Below are positions 8,881-17,642 of a DNA stretch of 64,000 nt, in pieces. The notes under the pieces were generated by a model that was given only the letters and a program-made list of their open reading frames with translations, had not been told where the DNA came from and ran no database searches. Position numbers and translations under genes: made by a program. Each line of letters starts with the position of its first letter. Position 1 is the stretch's first letter. The stretch is from DASYQD01 sp036005845 (lineage in GTDB: Bacteria; Acidobacteriota; Thermoanaerobaculia; Multivoradales; JAIOJS01), in contig DASYQD010000183.1 of the NCBI GenBank assembly GCA_036005845.1, positions 39,816 to 103,815 of the forward strand. The letters are read 5' to 3'.

Positions 8881-9105
8881 ATGGACACCCACTTCATCCT
8901 CAGCGGATACCTCGACGAGGCGATGGGGGAGGCCATCTACGACAAGCTCGACGACGGCAGCTTTGCCGGCAAGATCCCCTCCTGCACCGGCGTCGTCGCC
9001 TTCGCCGCCACCCTGCGGTCCTGCCAAAGCGAGCTGCGGTCTACCCTCGAAGACTGGATCCTCCTCGGGCTCAAGCTTGGCCACCCGGCAGCGCCTCTGA
9101 CATAG
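8881..9105 (+). CDS. HicB-like antitoxin-family protein, apparently orphan
   Basis: A 74-residue protein with the short HicB-like fold: DGSFAGKIPSCTGVVAFAAT followed by LRSTLEDWILLGLKLGH, matching the pattern of IP.C.GV.A...TL..C...L...LE.WIL in HicB-family proteins. HicB proteins neutralise HicA RNA-cleaving toxins, but no HicA-like frame lies next to it; the neighbours are imuA and a DUF523 gene. The ATG at 8881 gives the usual family N-terminus. An in-frame ATG at 8854 would add nine residues. There is no strong Shine-Dalgarno sequence for either start. It may be a stand-alone regulator or a remnant of a lost pair. Confidence 0.7.
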   Translation: MDTHFILSGYLDEAMGEAIYDKLDDGSFAGKIPSCTGVVAFAATLRSCQSELRSTLEDWILLGLKLGHPAAPLT

Positions 9106-9158
9106 CACTGCAGGCCGCAGCCGCGGACCGCGGGAAGAGATCACGGGTTGCGCGTGGT

Positions 9159-9164
9159 TATCAT
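9159..9164 (+). promoter_or_regulatory. -10-like TATCAT, near-leaderless
   Basis: TATCAT ends 8 nt before the ATG at 9173. No Shine-Dalgarno sequence lies between them. Confidence 0.4.
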
Positions 9165-9172
9165 CAACCGCA

Positions 9173-10165
9173 ATGTCCCCGCCTCGTTCTGCTCCTGCGC
9201 CGCAGGCACGCCTGCGCCTGGGAATCTCCGCCTGCCTGCTGGGCGAGAGCGTGCGCTACGACGGCGGCGACAAGCGGGCGCCGCTGCTGTGCGACGTCGT
9301 CGCCTGCCGTGTCGACTGGGTGCCGATCTGCCCCGAGATGGAGATCGGACTCGGCACGCCACGGCCGCCGATGGTGCTGCTCGGGCACGGGCGCTCGACG
9401 CGAATGTGGACGCCGTCGACCGGTGCCGACCACACGAAGGCGATGCGCGAGTGGGCGCGCGAGCGTGTCGCCGGGCTCGCCGACGTCGGACTCGCCGGCT
9501 ACGTGCTGAAAAGCCGCTCGCCGAGCTGCGGAGTGCGCGGCGTGCCGGTGCACGACGGCGATGGTAAGCAGGTGGGCGTCGGCAGCGGTCTCTTCGCCAG
9601 CGCGCTGATGCACGGGCTGCCGCAGCTGCCGCTCGCCGAGGAGCACGAGCTCGACGACCCGGCGGCGCTCACGCAGTTCCTCCGCCGCGCCTTCTTCTAT
9701 CGCCGTTGGGTGCAGCGCGCGGAGCCGCTCGACGAGTTCCACCGCCGCCATCGAGCGCTGCTGCTCGCCTCCGGCGCCGCGGCCACGCGGCGGCTCGATC
9801 GCGCGCTCGCCGCGGCCGGCAATGGAGTCGAATCGTTGGCACCGCAGTACGGTTCCGCGGCCCTCCGCATCCTGCGTCATCTGCCGTCGCGCCGCTGCCA
9901 CGCCCGCAACCTCGGCTGGGTGGTCGGCCACCTGGTCGTCCACGTCGGCGACCGCCAACGCCGCCGCAACGTCGAGGCCTACCGCGCTTACGGCCGAGGC
10001 GAGCTGTCGTGGTCCGAAGCGGCGTCGCTGTTGAGGCACTCGGCCGAGGAAGTAGCGCTCGCCGCCGTGCTGGAAAGCGCGTATCTGTTCCCGGAGGCCG
10101 CGGAGTGGGAGCTGTTGGTGCGACTCGATAGACTGCAGACACCGGAATGTGCGCCAGTCAACTAA
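9173..10165 (+). CDS. DUF523 (TudS-like) - DUF1722 fusion protein
   Basis: A 330-residue two-domain protein. The N-terminal DUF523 half (about 15-160) has its cysteine motifs GISACLLGESVRYDGG, CPEMEIGLGTPR and SPSCGVRGVPVHDG. DUF523 proteins of the TudS type bind a [4Fe-4S] cluster through three cysteines and remove sulfur from thiouracil, a modified-tRNA breakdown product. The C-terminal half (about 180-325) matches DUF1722 (YbgA-like): HARNLGWVVGHL, NVEAYRAYGRGELSWSEAASLL and VLESAYLFPE. The same fusion occurs in many bacteria, sometimes near photolyase genes. No DNA photolyase is adjacent here. The function of the fused protein is inferred, not shown. Confidence 0.83.
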   Translation: MSPPRSAPAPQARLRLGISACLLGESVRYDGGDKRAPLLCDVVACRVDWVPICPEMEIGLGTPRPPMVLLGHGRSTRMWTPSTGADHTKAMREWARERVAGLADVGLAGYVLKSRSPSCGVRGVPVHDGDGKQVGVGSGLFASALMHGLPQLPLAEEHELDDPAALTQFLRRAFFYRRWVQRAEPLDEFHRRHRALLLASGAAATRRLDRALAAAGNGVESLAPQYGSAALRILRHLPSRRCHARNLGWVVGHLVVHVGDRQRRRNVEAYRAYGRGELSWSEAASLLRHSAEEVALAAVLESAYLFPEAAEWELLVRLDRLQTPECAPVN

Positions 10166-10239
10166 TGGTCAAAGCCGTTAGTAGCTCATGCTCGTGAAGG
10201 TGCTGCCTAGCCTTTGCCTTGCGACCAGAGGTTCTTGTG

Positions 10240-10458
10240 ATGACCAAGCTCCTTGAGCAGGCTTTCGAGAAAGCAGCCGGGCTACCTGACACCGAGCAGG
10301 ATTCGGTCGCTCGGTGGCTGCTCGCAGAGCTGGAGTCCGACGCCCGGTGGTCGGAGCTGTTCGCCGGTTCGCAAGACCAGCTCGCCAAGCTTGCGGAGGA
10401 GGCGCTCGCCGAGCACGCTCGGGGTGAGACGACCGAGTTGGATCCGGATCGCCTTTGA
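10240..10458 (+). CDS. Antitoxin of a type II toxin-antitoxin pair
   Basis: A 72-residue, mostly helical acidic protein (MTKLLEQAFEKAAGLPDTEQ ... ELDPDRL). It resembles the short proteins that precede RelE/ParE-family toxins: a helical N-terminal region (KLLEQAFEKAAGLP), the segment DSVARWLLAELES, and a C-terminal tail that would wrap the toxin. The start is the ATG at 10240; an upstream in-frame TTG at 10219 would add seven residues. Its TGA overlaps the next start (TTGA), which indicates translational coupling. The assignment rests mainly on its partner. The preceding 74 bp after the DUF523 gene hold no obvious -35/-10 pair. Confidence 0.65.
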   Translation: MTKLLEQAFEKAAGLPDTEQDSVARWLLAELESDARWSELFAGSQDQLAKLAEEALAEHARGETTELDPDRL

Positions 10459-10724
10459 TCTCGCGGACTACCCGCAGGTTTCGCGAGGCGCTCGCTGGTC
10501 TACCGCAAGACGTGCGGCGACAAGCGCGCTCAGCCTACCGGCTCTTTCGAGACAACCCGCGCCATCCGAGCCTGCAGTTCAAGCGTGTGCACCCGTCGCT
10601 GCCCATCTATTCGGCGCGGATCAGCGGCGACTACCGAGCTGTCGGCTCGTTCAGCGGTGACACGGTCGTCTGGTTCTTCGTCGGCTCACATGCCGACTAC
10701 GACCGCCTCTTGCGCGCGCTATGA
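10455..10724 (+). CDS. RelE/ParE-superfamily toxin
   Basis: An 89-residue basic protein with the compact RelE/ParE fold signature: RTTRRFREALAGLPQDVRRQ, AYRLFRDNPRHPSLQFKRV, YSARISGDYRAVGSF and WFFVGSHADYDRLL. These correspond to the two N-terminal helices, the central strands with conserved R/Y residues, and the final strand that ends in a GxHxxYD motif. Members either cut mRNA on the ribosome or inhibit gyrase; I cannot tell which. The TTG start at 10455 overlaps the antitoxin stop. The stop lies 6 bp from the convergent E1 dehydrogenase stop, which leaves no room for a separate terminator. Confidence 0.75.
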   Translation: MISRTTRRFREALAGLPQDVRRQARSAYRLFRDNPRHPSLQFKRVHPSLPIYSARISGDYRAVGSFSGDTVVWFFVGSHADYDRLLRAL

Positions 10725-10730
10725 GAGCGG

Positions 10731-13103
10731 CTACTGGCTAGTCAGCTGCCGTGCTGCGACCACGATGTCGTCGGCGCTGGGCAGGAAGTCGAGCTCGAGC
10801 GGCGGCGAGTAGGGGACCGGCGTGTCCGGTGCGGTGACGCGGCGTAGCGGGGCGTCGAGGTGCCAGAAGAGCTCGTCGGCGAGGATGGCAGCGAGCTCGC
10901 CGCCGAGGCCGCCGCGGCCGGTGTCTTCGTGGACGATCAGGGCGCGGTGGGTTTTCTCGACTGACTTGCGCACGCAGTCGAGGTCGAGCGGCTGCAGGCT
11001 GCGTAGGTCGACGACTTCCGCCGAGATTCCTTCGGCCGCGAGCCGTTCCGCTGCCGCCAGTGACGTCCACACCATGGTGCCGTAGCTGAGGATCGTGAGG
11101 TCGGTGCCCTCTCTCCTCACGACCGCGCGGCCGATCTCGACTTCGTGTTCCGCGCCTAGTGGCACTTCTTCGCGCAGGTCGGTCCTGAAGAAGCCGTAGA
11201 GTCCCTTCGCTTCCAAAAACACCACTGGGTTGTTGTCGCGAATCGCGGCGAGCATCAGCCCTTTCGCATCTGCGGGTGTCGAAGGCGCGACGATCTTCCA
11301 GCCCGGCGTGCGCAGGAACCACATTTCGGGGCATTGGCTGTGGTACGGGCCGCCGCCGAGCAGTCGCTGGCCCGTGCCCGTTGCGCCTCCATACGGCAAA
11401 CGCACCACCATCGGCACGGCGCGGCCCCAGCGCCAGTGCACTTTTGCGGCGTTGTTGACGAGGGCGTTGAAGCCGCTGGCGAGGAAGTCGGCGAATTGCA
11501 TCTCGACCACCGGCCTCAAGCCGCTGATCGCCGCCCCTACCGCGCAGCCGACGATGGCGGACTCGGCGATGGGCATGTTGACGCAGCGCTGGTCGCCGAA
11601 GCTCTTGGCGAGGCCGCGGGTGACGCCGAAGGCGCCGCCGTAGCGGCCGCCGACGTCCTCGCCGAGCACGAACACTCGCTCGTCGGCGGTCATGGCTTCG
11701 CTGATCGCCTGCCGCACGGCTTCGTCGTAGGACATGACGCGCGTGCGCGGCTCGCTTGGCGGCGTCGGCACCGGTTCGATGCGCGGCGCGTAGACGCGGT
11801 CGCGATAGTCCTCCGGCGTCGGCCACGGTGCGGCTTCCGCTGCTCGCCCGGCGTCCTCGACCTCCGCCTGCGCCTCGGCGCGCAGCGAAGCCAAGCGCTC
11901 GCGCGACGCCACGCCCATCTCCACCAGCCGCTCCTCGTAAAGCGCCAGCGGGTCGACGTCCTCCCACCGCCGCCGCTCGGCCTCGTGCTCGTAGCCGGCG
12001 ATCTTCGCCTCCGGGTTGCCGAAGAAGCGGTCGTCGTCGTGGTGCGCGTGTCCCGTGCGGCGATACGTCATCAGCTCGAGCAGCGCCGGCCCGCGCCCGG
12101 CCCGCGCGCGCTCGGCCGCCCACGCCACTGCCGCCGCGATCTCGTCGGGGTCGTTGCCGAAGAGCGTCGCGCCCGGCATGCCGTAGCCCGCCGCGCGCAA
12201 CGCGAAACGCCGCGTCGCCGTCTGCTCGCTGACGTGCGTGCCCAGCGCCCACTGGTTGTTCTCGATGATGAACACCAGCGGCAGCTTCTGCACGGCGGCG
12301 AGGTTCACCGTCTCGTGCCATTCGCCGAGGCTCGAACCACCGTCGCCGATGAACGAGATGCCGACGCGCGGCTCTCCCCGCAGCTTCCACGCGTAGGCCA
12401 TGCCGGCGAGGGTCTGCGTCGCGATGGTGAGCGGCGCCGCCGGTGGCAGCACGCCGCAGTCGAGGTCGCCGACGTGGAGGTCGCGGCCGTCCATCGGCGT
12501 GCCCTTCTTGCCGTACTGCACGAGGATCGGGTGCAGCGGGTCGGGCTTGAACATCAGCGCCGCGCCGAGGTCGCGGATGAGCGGCGCGATGACGTCGCCG
12601 TCGTAGCCGCGGCCGGGCGCCGCCGCGGGCGGCCGGCGCAGCGGCAGCGAGGCGCCGACGATGGCCTCCTGGCCGGTGGAGCGGAAGCCCTTCTGCGGCG
12701 ATGGGAAGTCGCCCCAGCGGATGGCTTTCTTGTCGAAGGCGCGCTTCAGGAAGTCGTCGACGGCGCGGGTCAGCGCCATCGTGCGGTACATGAGGAGCCG
12801 TTCGTCGCCGGCGATGGCGGCCTTGAATTCCTGGCGGCGGAAGAAGCCGCGCAGCAGCTCCTGCAGGCTCTCGAGGCTCCAGCGCGCCGCCGTTGCCTGG
12901 GTGACGCCGGGCCACAGCTCGTCCTCGCCGAAGCGGCCGTTGCCCTGCCAGCGCGCTGCGGCGCGCTGAAGCAGCAGCTCTTCGAGCTCGCGCGGCGGCA
13001 GGTCCTCGGGCAGCTTGGCGGCGAGGAACGGCGCCTCCAGAGCGAGGAACGCGTGCAGGTCGCGCAACAGCGTCGGCGACCCCACCGTCGAGGCTTGCGC
13101 CAT
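10731..13103 (-). CDS. Fused E1 alpha-beta subunit of a 2-oxoacid dehydrogenase
   Basis: A 790-residue single chain joining E1 alpha and E1 beta of a branched-chain-type 2-oxoacid dehydrogenase (2-oxoisovalerate or related). It would decarboxylate the 2-oxoacid with thiamine diphosphate and acylate the lipoyl E2. The alpha half has the ThDP motif GDGG at about 253-256 and the paired NN about 282-283. The beta half starts near SYDEAVRQAISEAMTADERV and includes VLGEDVGGRYGGAFGVTRGL, NMPIAESAIVG and LQPLDLDCVRKSV. The ATG at 13103 is chosen because conserved sequence starts there and a TATACT -10 lies 7 nt upstream. E2 and E3 are not in the window. Substrate specificity is not certain. Confidence 0.87.
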   Translation of the reverse strand: MAQASTVGSPTLLRDLHAFLALEAPFLAAKLPEDLPPRELEELLLQRAAARWQGNGRFGEDELWPGVTQATAARWSLESLQELLRGFFRRQEFKAAIAGDERLLMYRTMALTRAVDDFLKRAFDKKAIRWGDFPSPQKGFRSTGQEAIVGASLPLRRPPAAAPGRGYDGDVIAPLIRDLGAALMFKPDPLHPILVQYGKKGTPMDGRDLHVGDLDCGVLPPAAPLTIATQTLAGMAYAWKLRGEPRVGISFIGDGGSSLGEWHETVNLAAVQKLPLVFIIENNQWALGTHVSEQTATRRFALRAAGYGMPGATLFGNDPDEIAAAVAWAAERARAGRGPALLELMTYRRTGHAHHDDDRFFGNPEAKIAGYEHEAERRRWEDVDPLALYEERLVEMGVASRERLASLRAEAQAEVEDAGRAAEAAPWPTPEDYRDRVYAPRIEPVPTPPSEPRTRVMSYDEAVRQAISEAMTADERVFVLGEDVGGRYGGAFGVTRGLAKSFGDQRCVNMPIAESAIVGCAVGAAISGLRPVVEMQFADFLASGFNALVNNAAKVHWRWGRAVPMVVRLPYGGATGTGQRLLGGGPYHSQCPEMWFLRTPGWKIVAPSTPADAKGLMLAAIRDNNPVVFLEAKGLYGFFRTDLREEVPLGAEHEVEIGRAVVRREGTDLTILSYGTMVWTSLAAAERLAAEGISAEVVDLRSLQPLDLDCVRKSVEKTHRALIVHEDTGRGGLGGELAAILADELFWHLDAPLRRVTAPDTPVPYSPPLELDFLPSADDIVVAARQLTSQ

Positions 13104-13110
13104 GCCGGCG

Positions 13111-13116
13111 AGTATA
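13111..13116 (-). promoter_or_regulatory. -10 TATACT, leaderless arrangement
   Basis: On the minus strand TATACT ends 7 nt before the E1 ATG (13103), with no Shine-Dalgarno sequence. The -35 region is GC-rich and not recognisable. Confidence 0.5.
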
Positions 13117-13150
13117 GCGACGTGCCTCGCGCCGACTCGGCGCGCCCGAG

Positions 13151-15553
13151 CTACCCGCGCAAGGCCGTCATCGGATCGATGCGCGTCGCGCGCCGCGCCG
13201 GCCACCAAGCCGCGGCGAGCGCCGCCGCAAGCAACAGCGCCGCGGGCAGTGCAAGGTTCCATGGGTCGTACGGCCCGACGCCGAAGAGCACTTTGCGCGA
13301 GGCGCCGGCGAGCGCCATGCCGACGGCGCCACCGGCGACGATTCCTACAGCGGCGAGCCGCAGCGCCTGCGCCAGCACCAGCCGCTCGAGGCTGCCGCGG
13401 CCGGCGCCGAGCGCCGCGCGCACGCCGAGCTCGCGCGTCCGCCGCGCCACCGACCAGGCGAGCAGCGAGTAGAGACCGATGGTGGTCAGCAGCAGCGACA
13501 GCGCCGACAGCGCGCCGAGGAGTGCCACCGCGGTCCGCTCGCGCGCCGTGATGGCGGCGAGGAAGTCATCGAAGGGCCGGATGCGCGGCGCGCGTCCCGC
13601 GCCCGCGGCGATGGCCGCCTCGCGCAGCGACCCAGTCAACGCGCGCGGCTCTCCGCTCGTGCGCGCCACGAAGTAGAACGAGCGGGGAGCGGTCTCCACG
13701 GCGCCGAGCGACCACGGCACGTAGAAGAGCGGCGCCGCGGTGCCGCGCAGCTCGCCGTCCTTGGTGTCGGGCACGACGCCGACGATCGTGATAGTCCCGT
13801 GGTCGATCACTTCGATGGTGTGGCCGAGCGCGCTCTGCCCCGGCCAGTAGCGGCGGGCGAGGCTGTCGTTGACCACCGCCACCGGCGCGGCGCCGCGCTC
13901 GTCGGCGATCTCGAGCGTGCGACCTTGGCGCGACGCGATGCCGAGGGTGCGGAAGTAGTCGCCGCCCACCGCCTGCACGCCGAGGGTCTCGACGTTCTCG
14001 CCGGCGATGCGCACGCCGATCTCGTCGTAATCGCCGCCGCCCGGCAGCCGCGAGGTGAGCGCCGCCGCGCGAACTCCCGGCACCTCGCGCAACGCCTCGG
14101 CGATCGATTGCCAGCGCGCGGCTCGCTCGTTGGACGACGCGAGCGCCCGCGCGCTGACCGTGCCGACAAGCAAGCCGCGGGTCTCGAAGCCGAGTGGCAC
14201 GTTCAGCAGGTTGCCGAGCGTGCGCGCGAAGAGCGTGGTGCCGACGAGCAGCACCAGCGACACGCCGAGCTGCAACGCCACGCCGACGGCACGTCCGCGC
14301 CAGCGCGTCGCGCCCGCCGAGCGCAGCGGCGCCTCGAGCTGCCGGCGCGACTCGCGCAGCGGCGCCAAGGCGGCGAGCAGCGCGCTGAGCAGCGTCGCCG
14401 CCAGCGCCACGAGCAGCGCGCGGCGGTCGAGGATCACCTCCTGCAGCGGCCGCAACGGTGAACGGCGCGCCAGCGCCAGCGCGCCCTGGGCGACGAACAC
14501 GCCACCGAGCCCGCCGCCGAGCGCCAGCAGCAGCGTCTCCAACCCGAGCTCGCTCGCCAACCGCTGCGGCGTGGCGCCGAGCGTGCGGCGCAGGCCGAGC
14601 TCCTCGCGCCGCGCCACGGCGCGCGCCGTCAACAGCGTCGCGACATTGGTGCAGGCGACGAGCAGCACCAGCGCCACGGTCGCCGCGAGCATCGCGCTGG
14701 CGCCCTGCCACAACGAGCGCGACAGCGCGCTCAGGTGCGAGGCGGCGAGCGGCTCGAGGTGCATGGTGCGCTCGGCGTTGGTGCTCGGGTAGTCGCGCGC
14801 CAGCTCGGCCGAGACGCGCTGCAGGTCGGCGGCGGCCTGCGCCACGGTCGCCTGCGGCCGCAGCCGCGCGATGCCGAGCACGCCGCCCCAGCTCCGCTTC
14901 GGCAGCAGGTCCTCGCCCATGAAGGTCGGCTGCAGCGCCATCGGCAGGAAGAGCGAGGCGCGCATGTCCTCGCTGGTGCCGCCGAAGCCGGGCGGCGCGA
15001 CACCGACGACGGTGAAGCGCATCCCTTCGATCGCGACCGTGCGCCCGACGACGTCGGCGCGGCCGCCGAAGCGCCGCTGCCAGAGGTCGTGGCCGAGCAC
15101 CACCACCGGTGCTCCCGGCGAGGCGTTCTCTTCGCGCACGAAGAAGCGTCCCGCGGCCGGGGAGAGGCCGAGCACGCGGAAGTAATCGGCCGAGACCAGC
15201 ATGCCGGTCGTGCTATCGGCCTGCGGCTCGCCGCCGGCCGCCGTCTCGACCTCCATGTCGAGCGGCTTGAAGGCGGCGACGCGCTCGAAGGCGCGGCCGC
15301 GGTCGCCGAGGTCGACGAGGTCGGCGTAGGTGGCGACGCTCAAGTGCGTGCCGCCCTGGCGTGAGTAGATCGTGACCACGCGATCGCCGCCGCTGACGCC
15401 CGGCACCGGCTGCCAGAGCAGCCGGTCGAGCACGCCGAACGCCGCCGTCGAGAGGCCGATGCCGAGCGCCAGCAGCAGCAGCGCGCCGAGCGTGAAGCCG
15501 GGCTCGTGCGCCAGTCGACGAGCCGTCCGGGCCACCAGTCGTAGCCAGTCCAT
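13151..15553 (-). CDS. MacB/FtsX-type orphan permease (acidobacterial duplicated family)
   Basis: An 800-residue membrane protein with two repeats of the MacB periplasmic core plus FtsX permease unit. The order is: N-terminal helix after RLAHEPGFTLGALLLLALG, a periplasmic domain (about 60-270), three helices near LAATVALVLLVACTNVATLL, a second helix and periplasmic domain from about 430, and a final FtsX set (LGALSALSLLLTTIGLYSLL to the C-terminus). ARRTRELGVRAALGAGRGSL is the classic cytoplasmic coupling segment after the FtsX helix. Such large permeases are expanded in Acidobacteriota and are usually found without an ATPase, as here. GGAGG 7 nt before the ATG at 15553 fixes the start. Likely envelope function; substrate unknown. 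Confidence 0.86.
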   Translation of the reverse strand: MDWLRLVARTARRLAHEPGFTLGALLLLALGIGLSTAAFGVLDRLLWQPVPGVSGGDRVVTIYSRQGGTHLSVATYADLVDLGDRGRAFERVAAFKPLDMEVETAAGGEPQADSTTGMLVSADYFRVLGLSPAAGRFFVREENASPGAPVVVLGHDLWQRRFGGRADVVGRTVAIEGMRFTVVGVAPPGFGGTSEDMRASLFLPMALQPTFMGEDLLPKRSWGGVLGIARLRPQATVAQAAADLQRVSAELARDYPSTNAERTMHLEPLAASHLSALSRSLWQGASAMLAATVALVLLVACTNVATLLTARAVARREELGLRRTLGATPQRLASELGLETLLLALGGGLGGVFVAQGALALARRSPLRPLQEVILDRRALLVALAATLLSALLAALAPLRESRRQLEAPLRSAGATRWRGRAVGVALQLGVSLVLLVGTTLFARTLGNLLNVPLGFETRGLLVGTVSARALASSNERAARWQSIAEALREVPGVRAAALTSRLPGGGDYDEIGVRIAGENVETLGVQAVGGDYFRTLGIASRQGRTLEIADERGAAPVAVVNDSLARRYWPGQSALGHTIEVIDHGTITIVGVVPDTKDGELRGTAAPLFYVPWSLGAVETAPRSFYFVARTSGEPRALTGSLREAAIAAGAGRAPRIRPFDDFLAAITARERTAVALLGALSALSLLLTTIGLYSLLAWSVARRTRELGVRAALGAGRGSLERLVLAQALRLAAVGIVAGGAVGMALAGASRKVLFGVGPYDPWNLALPAALLLAAALAAAWWPARRATRIDPMTALRG

Positions 15554-15732
15554 GCGGCGACCTCCAAGTTGCGGTCGGCGCGGAGCAACCGCCGTACCAC
15601 GCGCCTCGACCTTGCGCTTGCTACGACTTACGAAGCGCGGACGACGAGTGTCGTGATCGCTCGCGGGACGCGACGTGCCGCATGCGAACGCGCGCCGTGT
15701 CGCGCCCGGCACGCGCGCGCCGCCGTTGCGCT

Positions 15733-17118
15733 CTACGCGGTGCCGGCGGCCTCCGCCGGCGCCTCCTCCCGCGCCGGCGCCGCGCGGTCGCCGATCGGGT
15801 ACCGCTTCATCATCCACACCAGCAACACCAGGCCGGGAATGGCGACCACGCTGGTGAACAGGAAGTAGTTGACCCAGCCCAGTCGATCCGCCAGCGTGCC
15901 GCCGATGGAGGCGAAGAAGGTCCGCGCGAAGGCGGTGAACGAGGAGAGCAGCGCGTACTGGGTCGCCGTGTAGGCGACGCTGGTGAGCGCCGAGAGGTAG
16001 GCCACGAACGCGGCGGTGGCGAGACCGGTGGTGAGGTTGTCGACGCTGATGGTGACGGTGAGCATCGGCACCGAGTGGCCGACCACCGCCTGCAGGCAGA
16101 AGACGAGGTGCGCCAGCGCCTGCAGGATGCCGCCGGTGAGCAGCGCCGGGTAGATGCCGCGGCGCGCCACCATCACGCCGCCGATGTAGCTGCCGACGAT
16201 CGTCATCACGAAGCCGTAGAGCTTCGACACCACCCCGATCTCGGTCTTGGTGAAGCCCATCCGCAGGTAGAAGGGGTTGGCCATCACCCCGAGCAGTGCG
16301 TCACCGTACTTGTAGAGCGCGATGAAGAGCAGCACGACGAGCCAGCCGCGCCGTTTCATGAAGTCGCCGAACGGCGCCACGACCGCGCCGTGGAACCAGG
16401 CGCCGACGCGGCGAAAGACGGGCGGCCAGTCGGCGAAGCGCTGCGCCTCGCGCTGCTCTTCGCGGGCGAGAGCGTCCGCTTCTTCGCGGAACACCGTGCT
16501 CGGCTCCGGGGAGAGCAGGGTGGTGGCCACGCCGATCGCCATCAGCGCCGCCATCACGTAGTACGCCAGGTGCCAACCGAAGCGGTCGGCGAGGATCAAC
16601 GCGCCGGCCCCGGAGGCGAGCATCGCCAGCCGATAGCCGAAGACGATGTTGGCGGCGCCGGCCCCGAGCTCGTGCTTCTGGAGTACGTCGACGCGATAGG
16701 CGTCGATGACGATGTCCTGCGTCGCCGACGCGAAGGCCAGCGCCACGGCCCAGCCGGCGGTGACGAAGAGCTGCGTCTTGGGGTCGGTCGAGCCCAGCCC
16801 GACCATGCAGGCGGCGACGGCGATCTGCGACAGCAGCATCCAACCGCGCCGGCGTCCGAGCGTGGTGGTGACGCCGGGGATGGGGAGCCGATCGACGAGC
16901 GGGGCCCAGAGGAACTTGAGCGCGTACGCCGAGCTGGCCAGGCTGAAGAAGCCGATCGTCTTGAGCGAGAGCCCCGACTCCTCGAGCCACGCCGAGAGAG
17001 TGGAGTAGACGAGCGCCAGCGGCAGGCCGCTGGAGAAGCCGAGGAAGAGGATCGCCAAGACGCGACGGTCGGCGTAGACCGCCAGGCTGTCATGCCAGCT
17101 CTGCCGTCGTTCCACCAT
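15733..17118 (-). CDS. ampG: AmpG-like MFS muropeptide permease
   Basis: A 461-residue major facilitator protein with about 12 membrane helices. It begins RRVLAILFLGFSSGLPLALV, continues FLWAPLVDRLPIPG and TTLGRRRGWMLLSQ, and has the later segment QDIVIDAYRVD. These are the standard AmpG landmarks (the loop GRRRGW and the DAYR motif). AmpG imports anhydro-muropeptides from the periplasm for wall recycling. The tail is long and Ala/Glu-rich. GGAGGGGGAG upstream of the ATG at 17118 supports the start. Between this gene and the permease at 15553 is a 179-bp gap with no clear hairpin or promoter. Function is inferred from family; the gene has no recycling enzyme beside it. Confidence 0.83.
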   Translation of the reverse strand: MVERRQSWHDSLAVYADRRVLAILFLGFSSGLPLALVYSTLSAWLEESGLSLKTIGFFSLASSAYALKFLWAPLVDRLPIPGVTTTLGRRRGWMLLSQIAVAACMVGLGSTDPKTQLFVTAGWAVALAFASATQDIVIDAYRVDVLQKHELGAGAANIVFGYRLAMLASGAGALILADRFGWHLAYYVMAALMAIGVATTLLSPEPSTVFREEADALAREEQREAQRFADWPPVFRRVGAWFHGAVVAPFGDFMKRRGWLVVLLFIALYKYGDALLGVMANPFYLRMGFTKTEIGVVSKLYGFVMTIVGSYIGGVMVARRGIYPALLTGGILQALAHLVFCLQAVVGHSVPMLTVTISVDNLTTGLATAAFVAYLSALTSVAYTATQYALLSSFTAFARTFFASIGGTLADRLGWVNYFLFTSVVAIPGLVLLVWMMKRYPIGDRAAPAREEAPAEAAGTA

Positions 17119-17229
17119 TGCCAGCTCCCCCTCCCCGCGGCGCTCTGCCGCTCGATCCGCGGTGCTGCAGCAACTTCCGCGCCCTCCGCCAACACCGCTG
17201 GCGCGGACCGGCGGCGCGGCGGCGGCAGA

Positions 17230-17571
17230 CTAGCGGATGTCGCCGGCGGCGAGCGAGCGCTCGATGAATCGCTGCAGGCGCTCGCGGTCTTCGGCGGCGG
17301 TGTCGATGAAGGCGAGGCCGATGCGGAAGATGCCCTGCGCGCCGAGATCGGGCCCGACGAAGACGACGTAGGCGGGGCTGCGGAAGACGAGCTCGCCGAT
17401 CTCCAGCGAGACCTGGACGCGCTGCTCGAGCTGCAGCTCCTCCGCGAGCAGGATCAGCGCGCCGCCGGCGCCGAGCTTCAGCGTCTCGAAGAGGCGATGG
17501 CCGTCGACGACGCCGGGAAGACGCCTGACGTCGTACCGCGGGAAGCGGCGGCGCTCCTGGGGCGAGCTCAT
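17230..17571 (-). CDS. PilZ-domain protein
   Basis: A 113-residue single-domain PilZ-type protein. The first c-di-GMP motif RxxxR is present in RRRFPRYDV near the N-terminus. The second motif, normally D/NxSxxG, reads KLGAGGALI, so the acidic and serine positions are altered. The rest is a beta-barrel pattern (RVQVSLEIGELVFRSPAYVV, FRIGLAFIDT) and a C-terminal helix. It could bind c-di-GMP weakly, or be a non-binding PilZ. A diguanylate cyclase-like gene lies at the far end of the window. A TATGCT element 11 nt upstream of the ATG may be its promoter. The 111-bp gap between this stop and the ampG start contains nothing I recognise. Confidence 0.75.
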   Translation of the reverse strand: MSSPQERRRFPRYDVRRLPGVVDGHRLFETLKLGAGGALILLAEELQLEQRVQVSLEIGELVFRSPAYVVFVGPDLGAQGIFRIGLAFIDTAAEDRERLQRFIERSLAAGDIR

Positions 17572-17642
17572 GGGGAGGCACCAGCATAGCGCGCGGTGAG
17601 GGACGGTGTGGCATGTGTCGCAGTGGCGCCGCGATGGTTTCG

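Noticed and set aside
9165..10142. Antisense frames over the DUF523 gene as separate genes
   Set aside because: They lack conserved motifs while the forward protein has all three cysteine motifs of DUF523.
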